A program made the translations under genes and the position numbers. The notes under the pieces are model-generated. The model did no database searches, had not been told where the DNA came from, and saw only the letters and a list, made by a program, of their open reading frames with translations. Positions 53,291-61,848 of a DNA stretch of 64,000 nt are shown one piece after another. Source of the DNA: Bacteroidota bacterium. Lineage in GTDB: Bacteria > Bacteroidota > Bacteroidia > Chitinophagales > Chitinophagaceae. The first letter of the stretch is position 1, and each line of letters begins with the position of its first letter. The stretch is from contig VGFT01000006.1 in NCBI GenBank assembly GCA_016868775.1, forward strand, positions 1 through 64,000, read 5' to 3'.

Positions 53291-54297
53291 GATTCCGTAA
53301 CGACCGGTGTGTTGAGGATCTCCCAGAGTTTGTCCTTCAATTCTACCAATCCCTGATTTGTAACGGAGGAGATATAGACATGCGGGTATTGCTTGGGCAA
53401 ATGGGCCGATATCTCTTTTTTCAATTCTTCATCCAGCATATCGCTTTTGCTGATGGCCAGCAGGAATTGTTTATTAAGTAGTTCGGGGTTGTATTGTTCC
53501 AATTCGTTCAGTAGTATGTCAAATTCTTTTTTATGATCAGTGCTGTCGGCGGGGATCAAAAACAACAGCACCGAGTTTCGTTCGATGTGGCGCAGAAATC
53601 GATGTCCCAATCCGCGCCCTTCGGACGCACCTTCTATGATGCCCGGCAAGTCGGCAATGCAAAAACTTTTTCCGTCGCGGTACTCCACCATTCCCAAATT
53701 GGGGGTGATGGTGGTGAAGGCATAGTCAGCGATTTTGGGTTTGGCGGATGTAATCACGGATAACAAGGTTGATTTTCCTGCGTTCGGAAATCCAACCAAT
53801 CCCACATCGGCCAGCACTTTCAACTCCAACACTTTCCAACCCTCGATCCCCAGTAGTCCCGGTTGCGCATGTTCCGGAGCCTGGTTGGTGGAGGTTGCAA
53901 AATGTGAATTGCCCAATCCGCCTCTCCCGCCAGGTATCCAGATCACTTCTTGTCCGTCTTCTAAAATTTCTATTTCCTGCCGACCGGTTTCCTCATCACG
54001 GGCAATGGTGCCCAGTGGTACTTCGATGATAATGTCTTTGCCATCGCGACCGTGACAATTATTTGATCCTCCTTTTTCGCCATCCTCCGCGAGTACATTC
54101 TTGTAGTAGCGCAGATGAAGTAAGGTCCATAGATTTCGGTTGCCTTTCAGGATGATGTGTGCTCCTCGACCGCCATCGCCGCCGTCTGGTCCGCCCATTG
54201 CCGTGAATTTATTGCGCATGAAATGCTTGTTGCCGGCACCCCCGTGCCCGCTTCGGCAAAAAATTCGGATCTGGTCTACGAAATTGCTTTTTTCCAC
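53287..54297 (-). CDS. obg: GTPase Obg/CgtA
   Basis: A 336-residue GTPase involved in 50S assembly and stress signalling. The N-terminal Gly-rich Obg fold ([43 protein letters not shown]) is followed by the G domain with [28 protein letters not shown] and a SKSD-type G4. No long C-terminal OCT domain. A GTG at 54297 gives the usual start (M)EKSNFVDQI, while a TTG six codons upstream is also in frame. Followed by the coupled zinc-ribbon gene. Confidence 0.95.
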   Translation of the reverse strand: MEKSNFVDQIRIFCRSGHGGAGNKHFMRNKFTAMGGPDGGDGGRGAHIILKGNRNLWTLLHLRYYKNVLAEDGEKGGSNNCHGRDGKDIIIEVPLGTIARDEETGRQEIEILEDGQEVIWIPGGRGGLGNSHFATSTNQAPEHAQPGLLGIEGWKVLELKVLADVGLVGFPNAGKSTLLSVITSAKPKIADYAFTTITPNLGMVEYRDGKSFCIADLPGIIEGASEGRGLGHRFLRHIERNSVLLFLIPADSTDHKKEFDILLNELEQYNPELLNKQFLLAISKSDMLDEELKKEISAHLPKQYPHVYISSVTNQGLVELKDKLWEILNTPVVTES

Positions 54298-54343
54298 AAT
54301 TAGAATTGGTTGCAAATATACCCGAAGCCCGGGGCATGGCCCG

Positions 54344-54373
54344 AAAAGAAAGATCCCGGCCTTGGCCGGGATC
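54344..54373 (-). terminator. Rho-independent terminator after T9SS cargo gene
   Basis: A ten-base stem GATCCCGGCC/GGCCGGGATC (54352-54373) with a two-base loop, followed on the minus strand by TTTCTTTT. It begins 21 bases after the stop at 54395 and separates this gene from obg. Confidence 0.85.
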
Positions 54374-54394
54374 TCAAAAGCGATTTAAGGGTGT

Positions 54395-55606
54395 TTATTG
54401 GATCAAGAATTTTTGTTGATATACTTTTCTGCTTTCCATGCCACTGAGTTTGATCAGATAGAGTCCCTGTGTTTGCCCTTTTGGCAACATCACCGGCAAG
54501 GTGCTATTTTCCGTACTGATCTGAACGGCCTGACTCAAAACTTGACGGCCCATCATATCGGTCACTTCCATTTGATAACCACCGGGAGTAAGATCGCGTA
54601 AGCGCAGCTGGAACTGTTGATCAAGGATCGGATTTGGAAACACTGCAATAGAGCCTTTGGTGGAAAGGATCTCTGCCGGAGGTGTAGCCTTTTTTTCAAC
54701 CAAGGTGGGTGCTTTGCTGCTGAGCACATTTCCGTTGGCAAGATCGGATCCGTTCCAGGAAGATTCTTTTACGGGCCAGGCCGCGGCTGTCCAATTTGTT
54801 GGATCCACCAGAAAATAACCCGGTTCTACCGCGCTGGTTACCAGCACCTGATTCCGATCGGTCACGGCCATACCGTTTACACTGTAACCCACCGGCAATC
54901 CCTTTACTGTTCCCAAGTAGGTGGCTATTTTAGAACGAATGTTGATCTGAAACAGATATTGCGCCGAGGTCATCAAATACAAATTGCCTTTATCATCTGC
55001 GATCATATCGCCGCCAAAACTTGTGCAAGAAAGATGAACCGATTGTCCGTTATTGGCCGGATCATCCACTAAGCTGCCGAGGTCTTCGATCACGGGCAAT
55101 CCGCCGGTACTGAAGCGGATCAAATGACGAGCATCGTTGGTGAGCGCGTATACATATCCATCCGCCCCGATGGTCATACGGGTTACCATGGCACCGGCAT
55201 CTGAAGTGGCTGTGCGATTACTGGCCAAGGTGGTGTTGGAAACATAGTAAGTCTTCCAGGTGTTCAAATCGATGTAGCGAAGCTGATCGATCTGCATGGG
55301 GGTATAAAACAAACGATTTGTGCGTGGGTCCAAGGCCATGGCCGCCACACCAGATTGAAAGGGCGCATCTGGCGATAATACCGCCTTCCCACTGCCAGCT
55401 TGATAAACAGGACGCTGAGTACTCAACCCTTCAAATAAGGTTTGCGTTACAACACCTCCCGCCAAGTCAATCCGGCGAAGAAAATGCCAATTCGATCCGC
55501 CTACCTGCTGGTCCGTCACCACATAAGCAAACCGATCGGCCTGGGCCTGAACGGATATACAGAACAAGGTTGGTACGAGTAAGAGTAGAAGTTTTTTCAT
55601 GTTCAT
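54395..55606 (-). CDS. Secreted protein with type IX secretion C-terminal sorting domain
   Basis: A 403-residue protein. The signal peptide MKKLLLLLVPTLFCISVQAQ is followed by a beta-propeller-like body with repeated Asp/Gly turns (RIDLAGGVVTQTLFEGL; MTIGADGYVYALTNDARHLI; NLYLMTSAQYLFQINIRS). The last ~80 residues form a T9SS type A sorting domain (AVFPNPILDQQFQL; EVTDMMGRQVL; GLYLIKL). It is predicted to cross the outer membrane through T9SS and be attached to or released from the surface. Function of the body unknown. ATG codons at 55606 and 55600 are both possible starts. Confidence 0.85.
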   Translation of the reverse strand: MNMKKLLLLLVPTLFCISVQAQADRFAYVVTDQQVGGSNWHFLRRIDLAGGVVTQTLFEGLSTQRPVYQAGSGKAVLSPDAPFQSGVAAMALDPRTNRLFYTPMQIDQLRYIDLNTWKTYYVSNTTLASNRTATSDAGAMVTRMTIGADGYVYALTNDARHLIRFSTGGLPVIEDLGSLVDDPANNGQSVHLSCTSFGGDMIADDKGNLYLMTSAQYLFQINIRSKIATYLGTVKGLPVGYSVNGMAVTDRNQVLVTSAVEPGYFLVDPTNWTAAAWPVKESSWNGSDLANGNVLSSKAPTLVEKKATPPAEILSTKGSIAVFPNPILDQQFQLRLRDLTPGGYQMEVTDMMGRQVLSQAVQISTENSTLPVMLPKGQTQGLYLIKLSGMESRKVYQQKFLIQ

Positions 55607-55670
55607 TGCTTTACTATGCTAATGTATGAAAATTTATGGAAGAGAAATGTGATGATTGTCATGAGTAGTC

Positions 55671-55732
55671 CAATGACCAATGTCGAATGTCCAATGTTGT
55701 TCGCAGTCCGCCGAAGCCTTGGCGAAGGTGGG
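55671..55732. repeat. Heptamer repeat, family A copy 4, plus family C element
   Basis: CAATGAC, CAATGTC, GAATGTC, CAATGTT occupy 55671-55698 in register. A GC-rich element follows with GTCCGCC and GAAGCCTTGGC (55706-55732), the reverse complement of the element at 25949-25976. It ends directly at the paaY stop codon (55734). Confidence 0.75.
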
Positions 55733-55733
55733 C

Positions 55734-56267
55734 TCAACTGCAAACGGGTTCACAAGGCTTAAGGCTGTCTTCGCAGGCTTTTGGGAGTGCTTGATAGAGG
55801 CTGGTGCCTTCTGTTTTCCAGTCGATCACTTGGTCGCTAATTTGTTTCACTACCTTACCTGGATTGCCTACTACCAAACTTCGTGGAGGGATGTTCTCAC
55901 CTTCTTTAATGAAAGTCAGTGCGCCCACAATGCTTTCCTCACCCAACTCCACATTATCCATCACAACGGCGTTCATGCCTACCAAACAATTTTTTCCGAT
56001 GTGGGCACCGTGAACAATGGCACCGTGACCAATGTGTGCTCCTTCTTCTAAAACGACGGTCACGCCCGGAAACATGTGAATGGTACAATTCTCTTGTACG
56101 TTGCAGCCATCCTTTAGCACGATCGCGCCCCAATCGCCGCGCAGGGCGGCGCCCGGTCCGATGTAACAATCTTTACCAATTGTAACCGAACCGGTCACCA
56201 CAGCTTGTGGATGTACAAAGGCTGACGGGTGCACCACAGGTTTGTTGCCATTGAATTCGTAGAACAT
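55734..56267 (-). CDS. paaY: PaaY-like hexapeptide-repeat thioesterase/transferase
   Basis: A 177-residue left-handed beta-helix protein of the gamma-carbonic-anhydrase/LbH group. Hexapeptide repeats run from VTIGKDCYIGPGAALRGDWG to VGMNAVVMDNVELGEESIVG. His ligands are in HIGHGAIVHGAHIG. The C-terminus WKTEGTSLYQ and the clustering with paa genes fit PaaY, which hydrolyses dead-end CoA esters, rather than a true carbonic anhydrase. Last gene of the operon. Its ATG overlaps the paaI stop (TGATG). Confidence 0.85.
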   Translation of the reverse strand: MFYEFNGNKPVVHPSAFVHPQAVVTGSVTIGKDCYIGPGAALRGDWGAIVLKDGCNVQENCTIHMFPGVTVVLEEGAHIGHGAIVHGAHIGKNCLVGMNAVVMDNVELGEESIVGALTFIKEGENIPPRSLVVGNPGKVVKQISDQVIDWKTEGTSLYQALPKACEDSLKPCEPVCS

Positions 56268-56689
56268 CAGATCAATTTTTTATCGGTTCGGTAGCAAAGC
56301 CCCTTGAACTGAGCCACCAATTTCTCTTCCTGATTTGTGATTCGGATGAGGTATAGTCCGGTTGATTTTCCGTTATGCTCTTCGGTAGCCGTAGCTGTGA
56401 GCACATCGCCGACGCGTGCTTCCCGGGTAAAATTGATCGAGGTGTCGAGTGCCACAGAGAGCTGATTGCGGTTATTGCAGGCAAAGGCGAAGGCACTGTC
56501 GGCCAGGGAGAAGGCAATGCCGCCGTGCGCAATGCCAAAGCCGTTCACCATTTCATCGCGCAACTTCATCCGAATGGTACTTTGCCCGGTCTGTACGTCG
56601 AGTATTTCGATTCCCAACCATTGAGAGAATCGGTCGTGTTGCATCATGTGATCGACCACCTGGCGGGCGGCAGCGTTTGTATCTGACAT
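56267..56689 (-). CDS. paaI: Phenylacetyl-CoA pathway thioesterase PaaI
   Basis: A 140-residue hotdog thioesterase. Active-site elements are GFGIAHGGIAFSLADSAFAFACN (helix with the catalytic Asp) and SINFTREARVGDVLTATA. It is thought to salvage CoA from hydroxylated phenylacetyl-CoA intermediates. It lies 6 bases after paaG and overlaps paaY by one base, so it is firmly within the operon. Confidence 0.92.
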   Translation of the reverse strand: MSDTNAAARQVVDHMMQHDRFSQWLGIEILDVQTGQSTIRMKLRDEMVNGFGIAHGGIAFSLADSAFAFACNNRNQLSVALDTSINFTREARVGDVLTATATEEHNGKSTGLYLIRITNQEEKLVAQFKGLCYRTDKKLI

Positions 56690-56695
56690 AGACGT

Positions 56696-57469
56696 TTATT
56701 TTCCTACGAATCGAGGGTTGCGTTTTTCCAAAAAAGCATTCACCCCTTCCTGAAAGTCGCGTGTGGCGGCAGATTCCTGCTGCAGATCATCTTCTGTTTG
56801 CAATTGTTGCTCGAGGGTTTGAGTAGTTGATAGCTGCAATTGTTTTTTGATCCGCGCCAGTGCTTGCGTCGGCATTTGCGATAATTGCTCGGCGAGGGTT
56901 CGGGCTATTGTCATAAAATCGGCATCGGGGTAAACGGCATAGATCATTCCCTGTTGCTCCGCTTCTTTGGCTCCGATCTTATCGCCCAGCATCATCCAGG
57001 CAGCTGCTTTTTGTCGCCCTACCAACCGCGGTAAAAAATAACTGCCTCCGGTGTCGGGCACCAATCCAATCTTAGAAAACGCTTGAATGAAAGAGGCCGA
57101 CTCGGCCGCCACTGTAATGTCGCAGCAAAGGGCAAGGTTGGCGCCGGCGCCGGCGGCTACTCCGTTCACGGCAGCGATAACCGGTTTTTCGAGCGACACG
57201 ATGCGGCGAACGAGCGGGTTGTAATGTTCGCTCAGAATTTTTTTCATACCCGGACCAGCCGGATCGATCGCTTCGGCCAGGTCCTGTCCCGAACAAAAGG
57301 CCTTACCGGATCCCGTGATCAGTACCGCGCGAATGGCCGGATCGGCACAAGTGTCGAGTGCGGCTTGCAGCGAAAGGGCCATGTCGCGGTTGAACGCATT
57401 GTATTTATCCGGCCGATTCAGCGTAAGAATCGCCAGCGGCCCTTGAATTTCTTGCAGCAAAGTAGACAT
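56696..57469 (-). CDS. paaG: PaaG, epoxyphenylacetyl-CoA isomerase
   Basis: A 257-residue crotonase-fold isomerase converting ring-1,2-epoxyphenylacetyl-CoA to oxepin-CoA. Oxyanion-hole segments are KAFCSGQDLAEAIDP and GVAAGAGANLALCCDITVA. QAFSKIGLVPDTGGSYFLPR is the PaaG hallmark, with Asp in place of the second hydratase Glu. It lies 32 bases after paaD. It differs clearly from the crotonase-fold protein at 26616. Confidence 0.93.
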   Translation of the reverse strand: MSTLLQEIQGPLAILTLNRPDKYNAFNRDMALSLQAALDTCADPAIRAVLITGSGKAFCSGQDLAEAIDPAGPGMKKILSEHYNPLVRRIVSLEKPVIAAVNGVAAGAGANLALCCDITVAAESASFIQAFSKIGLVPDTGGSYFLPRLVGRQKAAAWMMLGDKIGAKEAEQQGMIYAVYPDADFMTIARTLAEQLSQMPTQALARIKKQLQLSTTQTLEQQLQTEDDLQQESAATRDFQEGVNAFLEKRNPRFVGK

Positions 57470-57501
57470 ATGATCAGATTACGAATGTATGGTTAGTAGG
57501 T

Positions 57502-57972
57502 TCAATGACATTTAAAGTAATCAAAGGGGTCCTGGCAATCGCGGCACTGATAGAGCGCCTTGCAGGCGGTCGATCCGAATTCACTGACAAGCCGAGTGTT
57601 GCGGGAGCTGCAACGCGGACATTCCACACCATCTTCGGGAATGGAAAAACGTTTGTCCGGTGGGGCGATGCCATATGCTTTCAATTTTTCTTTTCCTGCT
57701 TCGCTCATCCACTCGGTGGTCCAGGCCGGACGGATCGAATGCTCTATTCGAACCGATCCATATCCCGCTGCCGCCATTTCCATACGGATCTGTGCGGCGA
57801 TCATATCCATTGCCGGACAACCCATATACGTAGAAGTGATGGTGATCACCACTTGATCCTCTTTCAGCTCTACTTTTCGAACGATGCCCAGGTCGAGGAT
57901 CGTGAGTACGGGCACTTCTGGGTCAGTAACCCGCTCCAAAACTTCGTAGATCGAATCGATGGTTGCAATCAT
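57502..57972 (-). CDS. paaD: Phenylacetyl-CoA epoxygenase accessory protein PaaD
   Basis: A 156-residue MIP18/DUF59-family protein needed for maturation of the epoxygenase. The N-terminal DUF59 part has VTDPEVPVLTILDLGIV and TYMGCPAMDMI. The C-terminal zinc-binding part has CPRCSSRNT and CRDCQDPFDYFKC. A longer frame extends upstream into paaC, but the ATG at 57972 matches the family start and lies 7 bases after the paaC stop. Confidence 0.93.
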   Translation of the reverse strand: MIATIDSIYEVLERVTDPEVPVLTILDLGIVRKVELKEDQVVITITSTYMGCPAMDMIAAQIRMEMAAAGYGSVRIEHSIRPAWTTEWMSEAGKEKLKAYGIAPPDKRFSIPEDGVECPRCSSRNTRLVSEFGSTACKALYQCRDCQDPFDYFKCH

Positions 57973-57979
57973 GATGCGC

Positions 57980-58714
57980 TTACCATTCACAGCCCGGGTA
58001 GCTTCGTTGCAAGTATTGCATCTCGGCCAATATATAACCCAGGTGTTCGCTGTGTATTCCTTTTTTCCCGCCGCTGCGGGCACCCGCTGTTTCGGGAATC
58101 TCCATACCGGCTTCGGTAAAACAAGCTTGGATCTTTTCGGTCCACACCTTTTGTAATTCGTTTACCTGTACAGCCGATTCGATCTCAAAATTCTCCACTT
58201 GAAACAGTTCGTTTACGAATGGCCAACTGTCATCTACCGCTTGTTGCAGCCGCGCGCGACTTTCCTCCGTTCCATCGCCCAGTCGCACCACCCACTCGCT
58301 GCTCCACCGTACGTGGTAATTCACTTCTTTGATACTTTTTTCAGCGATGGCGGCGATGCGCTCGTCCGGATGCGTGATCAAGCGTTGAAACAACAGTAGT
58401 TGAAAGGTGCTGAAAAAAAATTGTCGCAGCGTGGTGTAGGCCCAATCGCCTTTCGGTTGCTCTACCAGCAGGATATTTCGGAATTCTCGTTCGTGGCGCA
58501 GGTAAGCCAGTGTATCCTCGGTAGCGTCGCCGCCTTTTATTTCTGCCGCGTATTGATAGAAGCTGCGGGCCTGACCGATCAGGTCGAGCGAGATGTTGGA
58601 GATCGCGATGTCTTGTTCGAGAACCGGACCATGGCCGCACCACTCCGCGTTTCGTTGTCCGAGAATGAGGGCATTATCGGCCAGGTGTAAAATATAATCA
58701 AGGGTAGCGGGCAC
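57980..58714 (-). CDS. paaC: Phenylacetyl-CoA epoxygenase structural subunit PaaC
   Basis: A 244-residue ferritin-like subunit that pairs with PaaA. LADNALILGQRNAEWCGHGPVLEQDIA and SKEVNYHVRWSSEWVVRLGDG-like text (IKEVNYHVRWSSEW) are typical PaaC. It lacks the full di-iron set of PaaA, as usual for the structural subunit. Starts with GTG, 5 bases after paaB. Confidence 0.94.
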   Translation of the reverse strand: MPATLDYILHLADNALILGQRNAEWCGHGPVLEQDIAISNISLDLIGQARSFYQYAAEIKGGDATEDTLAYLRHEREFRNILLVEQPKGDWAYTTLRQFFFSTFQLLLFQRLITHPDERIAAIAEKSIKEVNYHVRWSSEWVVRLGDGTEESRARLQQAVDDSWPFVNELFQVENFEIESAVQVNELQKVWTEKIQACFTEAGMEIPETAGARSGGKKGIHSEHLGYILAEMQYLQRSYPGCEW

Positions 58715-58719
58715 GGTTA

Positions 58720-59082
58720 TTACATATGGCTGATGGCGTCGGGCAGATCGTAAAAAGTAGGGTGCCGATAAATTTTATCTGCTGCCGGATCGTAGAGTTC
58801 ACCGGCCTCTTCGGGGCGGGAGGCGTGGATGTTCTGGCTTTTTACGACCCAGATGCTGATGCCTTCTTGTCGACGTGTATACACATCCCGGGCGTTCTCG
58901 ATGGCCATTTGGGCATCGGCGGCATGCAGGCTACCGACGTGTTTGTGATCTAATCCTTGTTTGCTGCGAATGAATACTTCCCAGAGTGGCCAATCGTTTT
59001 TTGGTCCCTGTGGTACAGGTGTTCCGGCCGATTCTTGTCCGGGTATATCTCCATAAAAAAACCGACGGATGGATGTATTCAT
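58720..59082 (-). CDS. paaB: Phenylacetyl-CoA epoxygenase subunit PaaB
   Basis: A 120-residue subunit that bridges the PaaAC core. Diagnostic segments are WPLWEVFIRSKQGLDHKHVGSLHAADAQMAIENARDVYTRR (read in parts), SIWVVKSQNI and KIYRHPTFYDLPDA. ATG at 59082 was chosen over a TTG two codons earlier. 9 bases after paaA. Confidence 0.94.
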   Translation of the reverse strand: MNTSIRRFFYGDIPGQESAGTPVPQGPKNDWPLWEVFIRSKQGLDHKHVGSLHAADAQMAIENARDVYTRRQEGISIWVVKSQNIHASRPEEAGELYDPAADKIYRHPTFYDLPDAISHM

Positions 59083-59091
59083 ATCCAATAT

Positions 59092-60039
59092 TTAAGCGGC
59101 GTACGCAGCCGCGCGTTTTTGTTTTTTTGTCGCGTGTGCCGCGGCCGCCTCGCGTACCCAGGCACCCTCTTCCCAGGCCTGTTTGCGGGCTTGGAGTCTT
59201 TCTTTGTTACAAGGGCCGTTGCCTTTTACCACTTGCCAGAATTCATTCCAATCGATTTCTCCGAAATCATAATGATTCCGGTCGGTATTCCATTTGAGAT
59301 GCGGATCGGGCAGGGTCATTCCCAACAACTTCACTTGTTCCACGCACATATCCACAAACTGCTGGCGCAATTCATCGTTGGTTTTGCGTTTGATCTTCCA
59401 TTTCATGCTTTGGTCGCTGTTGGTGCTTTCGGTGTCGCGGGGACCAAACATCATCAGTGCCGGCCACCACCAACGGTTGATGGCATCTTGGCACATGGCT
59501 TTTTGTTCGGGGGAACCTTTCGACAAAACCAGCAGCGATTCAAATCCCTGTCGCTGATGAAAACTTTCTTCTTTGCAAATGCGAACCATGGCGCGGGCAT
59601 ACGGACCGTACGAGGTACGCGTGAGCATCACCTGATTCATGATGGCGGCGCCATCTACTAGCCAACCGACGGCACCGATATCGGCCCAGGTGAGGGTGGG
59701 ATAATTAAAGATGGAAGAGTATTTAGCGCGACCGCTGTGCAGGTCGTTGATGGTTTCTTCTCGGGTGATGCCCAAGGTTTCGCAGGCCGAGTAGAGATAG
59801 AGTCCGTGGCCGGCTTCGTCTTGTACTTTAGCCAACAAAATGGCTTTGCGTTTTAGGGAGGGAGCACGCGAGATCCAATTGCCTTCGGGAAGCATGCCAA
59901 CGATTTCGCTGTGGGCATGTTGACTGATCTGGCGGATGTTGGTCTTCCGATAGGCCTCCGGCATCCAGTCGAGCGGTTCGATCTTGGTCTCCTGATCGAT
60001 CTTATCCTGAAAATGTTTCTCGAGGTCGTGAACAGACAT
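59092..60039 (-). CDS. paaA: Phenylacetyl-CoA epoxygenase catalytic subunit PaaA
   Basis: A 315-residue di-iron oxygenase that inserts one oxygen from O2 into the phenylacetyl-CoA ring. Metal-ligand helices include [18 protein letters not shown] (ExxH) and [16 protein letters not shown] (second ExxH). [20 protein letters not shown] is a PaaA hallmark. An ATG ten codons earlier (60069) overlaps the promoter region, so 60039 was used. First gene of paaA-B-C-D-G-I-Y, with its own predicted promoter. Confidence 0.96.
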   Translation of the reverse strand: MSVHDLEKHFQDKIDQETKIEPLDWMPEAYRKTNIRQISQHAHSEIVGMLPEGNWISRAPSLKRKAILLAKVQDEAGHGLYLYSACETLGITREETINDLHSGRAKYSSIFNYPTLTWADIGAVGWLVDGAAIMNQVMLTRTSYGPYARAMVRICKEESFHQRQGFESLLVLSKGSPEQKAMCQDAINRWWWPALMMFGPRDTESTNSDQSMKWKIKRKTNDELRQQFVDMCVEQVKLLGMTLPDPHLKWNTDRNHYDFGEIDWNEFWQVVKGNGPCNKERLQARKQAWEEGAWVREAAAAHATKKQKRAAAYAA

Positions 60040-60056
60040 AAGGATGATTTGCAAAG

Positions 60057-60064
60057 CAAATTTA
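60057..60064 (-). promoter_or_regulatory. Predicted -7 box of paaA operon
   Basis: On the minus strand TAAATTTG fits TAnnTTTG, 17 bases before the paaA ATG, in a 69-bp spacer after paaE. This suggests that paaA-Y can be transcribed separately from tetR-paaE. Confidence 0.5.
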
Positions 60065-60108
60065 ATCAATCCGAACAGCTGTTTGGAAATTTGTGGAGCC
60101 CTTTGGGG

Positions 60109-61191
60109 TCATTTGGCGTCAAAATCCACCACTAATTTTTCGCTGGTGGGGATGGACTGGCAGGTGAGAATGTAGCCTTGGCGGATTTCTTCTTCCTCCA
60201 ATCCCCAGTTGACCTCCATTTTTACCTGTCCTTCTACGAGTTTGGCCTTGCAGGTGCAGCACATACCTCCTTTGCAGGCGTAGGGGAGGTCGGCCCCTTG
60301 GCTCAAGGCGGCATCGAGGATGGTTTGATCGCCGTTTTGGGGAATGGATACATCGACGGCGCGGCCATCGACTCGAATGGTTACGTTGCTTTGGGGACCG
60401 GCTGATGTGTCGGTGGTCGATTTGGTCTGATTGGCTTTTTGTTGTTGAGCCGCGGTGGTGAACAATTCAAAATGGATCTGTTTTTCCGGGATGCCCAGTT
60501 GGGGCAAGGCACGGCGGGCGGTCTCGATCATCGCTTCGGGTCCGCATAAAAAACATTCGTTTACTGTATCGTAATCGATCAGCGATCCAAGTCGATTTAA
60601 TTTATCGGCGTCGATGCGACCTTGGTTGATTTCGCTGTCGGTTCGTTCGCGGCTGAGCACATGAATGATCTGTAAACGCCCCAGGAACTTATTTTTCCAT
60701 CCTTCCAGTTCTTCGAAGAAGATGATGGATTGTCGATCGCGGTTTCCATATACCAAGGTGAAACGGCTATTGGGTTCGGTGTATAGAACGGATTTGAGGA
60801 TGGAGAGTACAGGGGTGATGCCGCTGCCGGCGGCGATGGCCAGATAATGTTTGTGATGGGATGGTTCAAGGGTGGGATGGAACTTACCCATGGGGGGCAT
60901 CACGTCGATGCGGTCGCCTTTTTTCAGTTGGTGGTGGGCGTAGTTGGAAAATTTTCCGTCTTCGATCTTTTTGATGGCGACGGTCCATTTGTGCTCGTGA
61001 GGTGCGCTGCAGAGGGAGTAGGAGCGTCGGACCTCTTCGCCTTCGATACCGGCGCGGAAGGTCAGGTATTGTCCGGGTAAATAGGCAAATGACTCTTGAA
61101 GTTCGTGGGGGACTTCGATTTGCAGGGAGAGACAATCGGCGGTTTCGGCCTGCAGGGCTTGAATCGTCAGCGAGTGAAATGAGGCAGACAT
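60109..61191 (-). CDS. paaE: Phenylacetyl-CoA epoxygenase reductase PaaE
   Basis: A 360-residue electron-transfer subunit passing NADPH electrons to PaaA. The FAD domain has RRSYSLCSAP, the NAD domain has AIAAGSGITPVLSILKSVL and FLCGPEAMIE, and the C-terminal [2Fe-2S] domain has CKGGMCCTCKAKL with a fourth Cys in ILTCQ (C-x4-C-x2-C-x~29-C). The ATG overlaps the tetR stop by one base (TAATG), so it is coupled to its regulator. Confidence 0.95.
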   Translation of the reverse strand: MSASFHSLTIQALQAETADCLSLQIEVPHELQESFAYLPGQYLTFRAGIEGEEVRRSYSLCSAPHEHKWTVAIKKIEDGKFSNYAHHQLKKGDRIDVMPPMGKFHPTLEPSHHKHYLAIAAGSGITPVLSILKSVLYTEPNSRFTLVYGNRDRQSIIFFEELEGWKNKFLGRLQIIHVLSRERTDSEINQGRIDADKLNRLGSLIDYDTVNECFLCGPEAMIETARRALPQLGIPEKQIHFELFTTAAQQQKANQTKSTTDTSAGPQSNVTIRVDGRAVDVSIPQNGDQTILDAALSQGADLPYACKGGMCCTCKAKLVEGQVKMEVNWGLEEEEIRQGYILTCQSIPTSEKLVVDFDAK

Positions 61192-61784
61192 TAGGCAGCT
61201 TTACGAAGTCCGTCAATAAGGATACGGATCATGTTATTCGAAAGTTCTTCGGCGCCGATCTTTGCCTGACTTCGATGCCAGGATTCGATGCCGTTGACGG
61301 CGTGGAGCATGACCAGCACGGCGGTGGGGGCATCAATTCGACGGATCTCCCCTTTCATTATTCCTTCTTCGATAATGGCCGCAAAGCGCTTGCGGTAACT
61401 GCGTCGCTGACTTTGGAAGTTTGTCCGATAGGGTTCATCGAGGTGACGCCATTCGCGATCGGTCACGATCACTTTCTCATAGTTGTCGATCATTTGTTCG
61501 ACGTGGAAGCGAAGGATCGATTCGATCTTATTGATAGAGCTTTGGCGATTGGATTCGACCTCTTGTAATTTTTCATTGAACACATTGGCCACTTCAAAAC
61601 AAATGGCTTCCAGGATTTCGTTCTTGGAGCGGATGTGGTTGTATAGACTGGCGGCTTCGATGCCGACGGTTTCGGCCAGGTCGCGCATGGAGGAGGCCGC
61701 GAAACCGCGCTCCCGGAACATCGTGGCTGCCCGTTGAAGGATCAAGCCCTTTTTTGATGCTTTCTTCCGTTCGATCTTTTTCAT
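61191..61784 (-). CDS. TetR-family regulator, probable phenylacetate repressor
   Basis: A 197-residue repressor. The N-terminal HTH is AATMFRERGFAASSMRDLAE and VGIEAASLYNHIRSKNEI, typical TetR. A helical ligand-binding C-terminal domain follows. It is first in the unit and overlaps paaE, so it probably represses the paa genes and is released by phenylacetyl-CoA, as for PaaR proteins. The inducer is inferred. The predicted -7 box (61789-61796) is only four bases from its ATG. Confidence 0.88.
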   Translation of the reverse strand: MKKIERKKASKKGLILQRAATMFRERGFAASSMRDLAETVGIEAASLYNHIRSKNEILEAICFEVANVFNEKLQEVESNRQSSINKIESILRFHVEQMIDNYEKVIVTDREWRHLDEPYRTNFQSQRRSYRKRFAAIIEEGIMKGEIRRIDAPTAVLVMLHAVNGIESWHRSQAKIGAEELSNNMIRILIDGLRKAA

Positions 61785-61788
61785 CGAT

Positions 61789-61796
61789 CAAAGATA
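61789..61796 (-). promoter_or_regulatory. Predicted -7 box of tetR-paaE
   Basis: On the minus strand TATCTTTG fits TAnnTTTG and ends four bases before the tetR ATG. CCTAC (61825-61829) and GTAGG (61848-61852) form a short inverted repeat upstream, a weak operator candidate. Confidence 0.45.
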
Positions 61797-61848
61797 GGAA
61801 ACCGCGTGGGGACGGGCGATTGGTCCTACGTATGATGGATTAATTATG

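Noticed and set aside
55734-56267. Gamma-carbonic anhydrase
   Set aside because: The His-containing beta-helix fits, but operon position and the C-terminal WKTEGTSLYQ fit PaaY better.
58957-59661. 234-codon open frame antisense to paaA and paaB
   Set aside because: Spans two real genes in reverse; no family features.
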